From positions 45,443-80,936 of the forward strand of contig PLMS01000110.1 in NCBI GenBank assembly GCA_003142575.1: a stretch of DNA of 35,494 nucleotides, read 5' to 3'. The stretch's first letter is position 1. Each line of letters starts with the position of its first letter. The notes below the pieces were generated by a model. It worked only from the letters and a program-made list of their open reading frames with translations. It made no database searches and was not told where the DNA came from. Origin of the DNA: Ignavibacteriota bacterium. GTDB lineage: Bacteria; Bacteroidota; Ignavibacteria; UBA10030. A program made the translations under genes and the position numbers. This document shows, piece by piece, positions 34,640 to 35,494 of the stretch.

Positions 34640-35494
34640 TTAATCACTGAGCGTTTTCATCAAAGCGAAGAGATCGGACTTGGTTTCGAAACCGACGCCG
34701 GGGGCATCCGGCAAACCGACATATCCGTTCTCGATTGCAATTCCGTCTGCGAAGCCGCCGAAAGGCTGGAAGACTCCGGGATACGATTCATTGCCGCCGA
34801 GATGCAAACCTGCTGCAATATTCAAAGACATTTGATGTCCGCCATGGGGAACAACTCGTCGTGAGGACCATTTGTTCTGTTCAAGAACATCAAGAGTTCG
34901 CAAATATTCAACCAGACCGTATGAGAGTGCGCAATCGAATTGAAGCCAATCGCGGTCGGCATGCATTCCGCCGTAGCGGATCAGGTTACGCGCATCCTGA
35001 TGCGAGAAAAGATTCTCGCCTGTTGCCATAGGTAAGAGATATCGCTTGGAAAGCTCAGACTGAAGCGCATAATCGAGGGGATCTCCTGCTTCTTCATACC
35101 AAAACAATCCATATGGTTTCATCGCGTCTCCGTACGCAATTGCCGTTTCGAGATCAAAGCGTCCGTTCGCATCGACTGCAAGAAATTTTCCATCGCCGAC
35201 CACCTCGAGTACCGCTTCGATGCGGCGAATATCTTCATCCAGTGAAACACCACCGATTTTCATTTTGACAACAGTATAACCGCTGTCACGATAACTCTTC
35301 ATCTCATTCTTGAGTGCAGTCATATCTTTGCCCGGAGAATAATATCCGCCGGCCGCATACACCCACACTTTGGAATCCGCCTTGCCGTTACGATAACGAT
35401 CGGCAAGGTAACGATAGAGAGGTTTACCTGCTATTTTTGCTACGGCATCCCATACCGCCATATCGATCGTACCAACAGCGACAGATCGCTCACC
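34640..35494 (-). CDS. Mandelate racemase/enolase-superfamily acid-sugar dehydratase (TarD-like), 5' end cut
   Basis: The frame stays open to the window edge (GERSVAVGTID before the first Met at 35461), so the N-terminal capping domain is missing and 284 residues are visible. Counting from the first visible residue, the barrel shows VVKMKIGG (Lys77, Lys79), LAVDANG (metal Asp108), WYEEAGDP (metal Glu at 134/135), ATGEN (metal Glu160) and VPHGGHQM (catalytic His near 217). The end FGGFADG..ENGYVGLPDAPGVGFE resembles D-tartrate dehydratase (TarD) from memory; other acid-sugar dehydratases remain possible. It lies upstream of dctA on the same strand, which supports a dicarboxylic or hydroxy acid substrate. 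Confidence 0.75.
   Translation of the reverse strand, partial: GERSVAVGTIDMAVWDAVAKIAGKPLYRYLADRYRNGKADSKVWVYAAGGYYSPGKDMTALKNEMKSYRDSGYTVVKMKIGGVSLDEDIRRIEAVLEVVGDGKFLAVDANGRFDLETAIAYGDAMKPYGLFWYEEAGDPLDYALQSELSKRYLLPMATGENLFSHQDARNLIRYGGMHADRDWLQFDCALSYGLVEYLRTLDVLEQNKWSSRRVVPHGGHQMSLNIAAGLHLGGNESYPGVFQPFGGFADGIAIENGYVGLPDAPGVGFETKSDLFALMKTLSD

Overview
The window looks like a piece of chromosome from a member of the Bacteroidota/Chlorobiota/Ignavibacteriota branch. Three secreted proteins end in a type IX secretion (T9SS) sorting domain carrying the NYPNPFNP motif, there is a large TonB-dependent receptor, and the relatives I recognise by eye are from that branch. The organism assignment is inference. 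TAA, TAG and TGA all serve as ordinary stop codons.

Most of the window reads as a locus for beta-mannan (galacto-/glucomannan) breakdown. 2-5238 (+): a sialate-O-acetylesterase-type SGNH esterase cut by the window edge, a CE2-like acetylesterase with a T9SS tail, and a GH27 alpha-galactosidase. 17688-31055 (-): an exported AGE-family (cellobiose/mannobiose 2-epimerase-like) epimerase, a GH5 mannanase-like enzyme with a carbohydrate-binding module and T9SS tail, a T9SS beta-helix protein, a TonB-dependent receptor without a SusD partner, a frameshifted aldo/keto reductase, a second CE2-like esterase with an in-frame stop, and another GH5 enzyme. 31731-32729 (+): a cytoplasmic GH130 beta-mannosyl phosphorylase. 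The inferred scheme is: esterases and alpha-galactosidase remove side groups, GH5 enzymes cut the backbone, the TonB receptor imports oligomers, and the epimerase and GH130 enzyme finish them.

The control genes are the most unusual part. A membrane-anchored sugar-binding protein, a transmembrane histidine kinase and a sigma-54-type response regulator form a tight operon (13099-17368, -). A direct, ungapped 2235-base duplicate of the kinase core plus regulator lies at 5511-7745. The two copies carry complementary damage: the upstream copy has a full kinase but a regulator broken by a stop codon and with a degraded sigma-54 contact loop; the other copy has an intact regulator but a kinase that lost its sensor and membrane domains. 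Between them, on the opposite strand, sits a three-gene cassette (8263-12890): a polytopic membrane protein resembling DUF6057, a lipoprotein with a CxxCH haem-binding motif and beta-propeller repeats, and a tandem Rid-fold protein.

The right end (33244-35494, -) is a different module: a DctA-type C4-dicarboxylate symporter and an enolase-superfamily acid dehydratase cut by the window edge. It is separated from the mannan genes by a stretch holding a decayed IS200/IS605 transposase fragment. I saw no rRNA, tRNA or CRISPR array.
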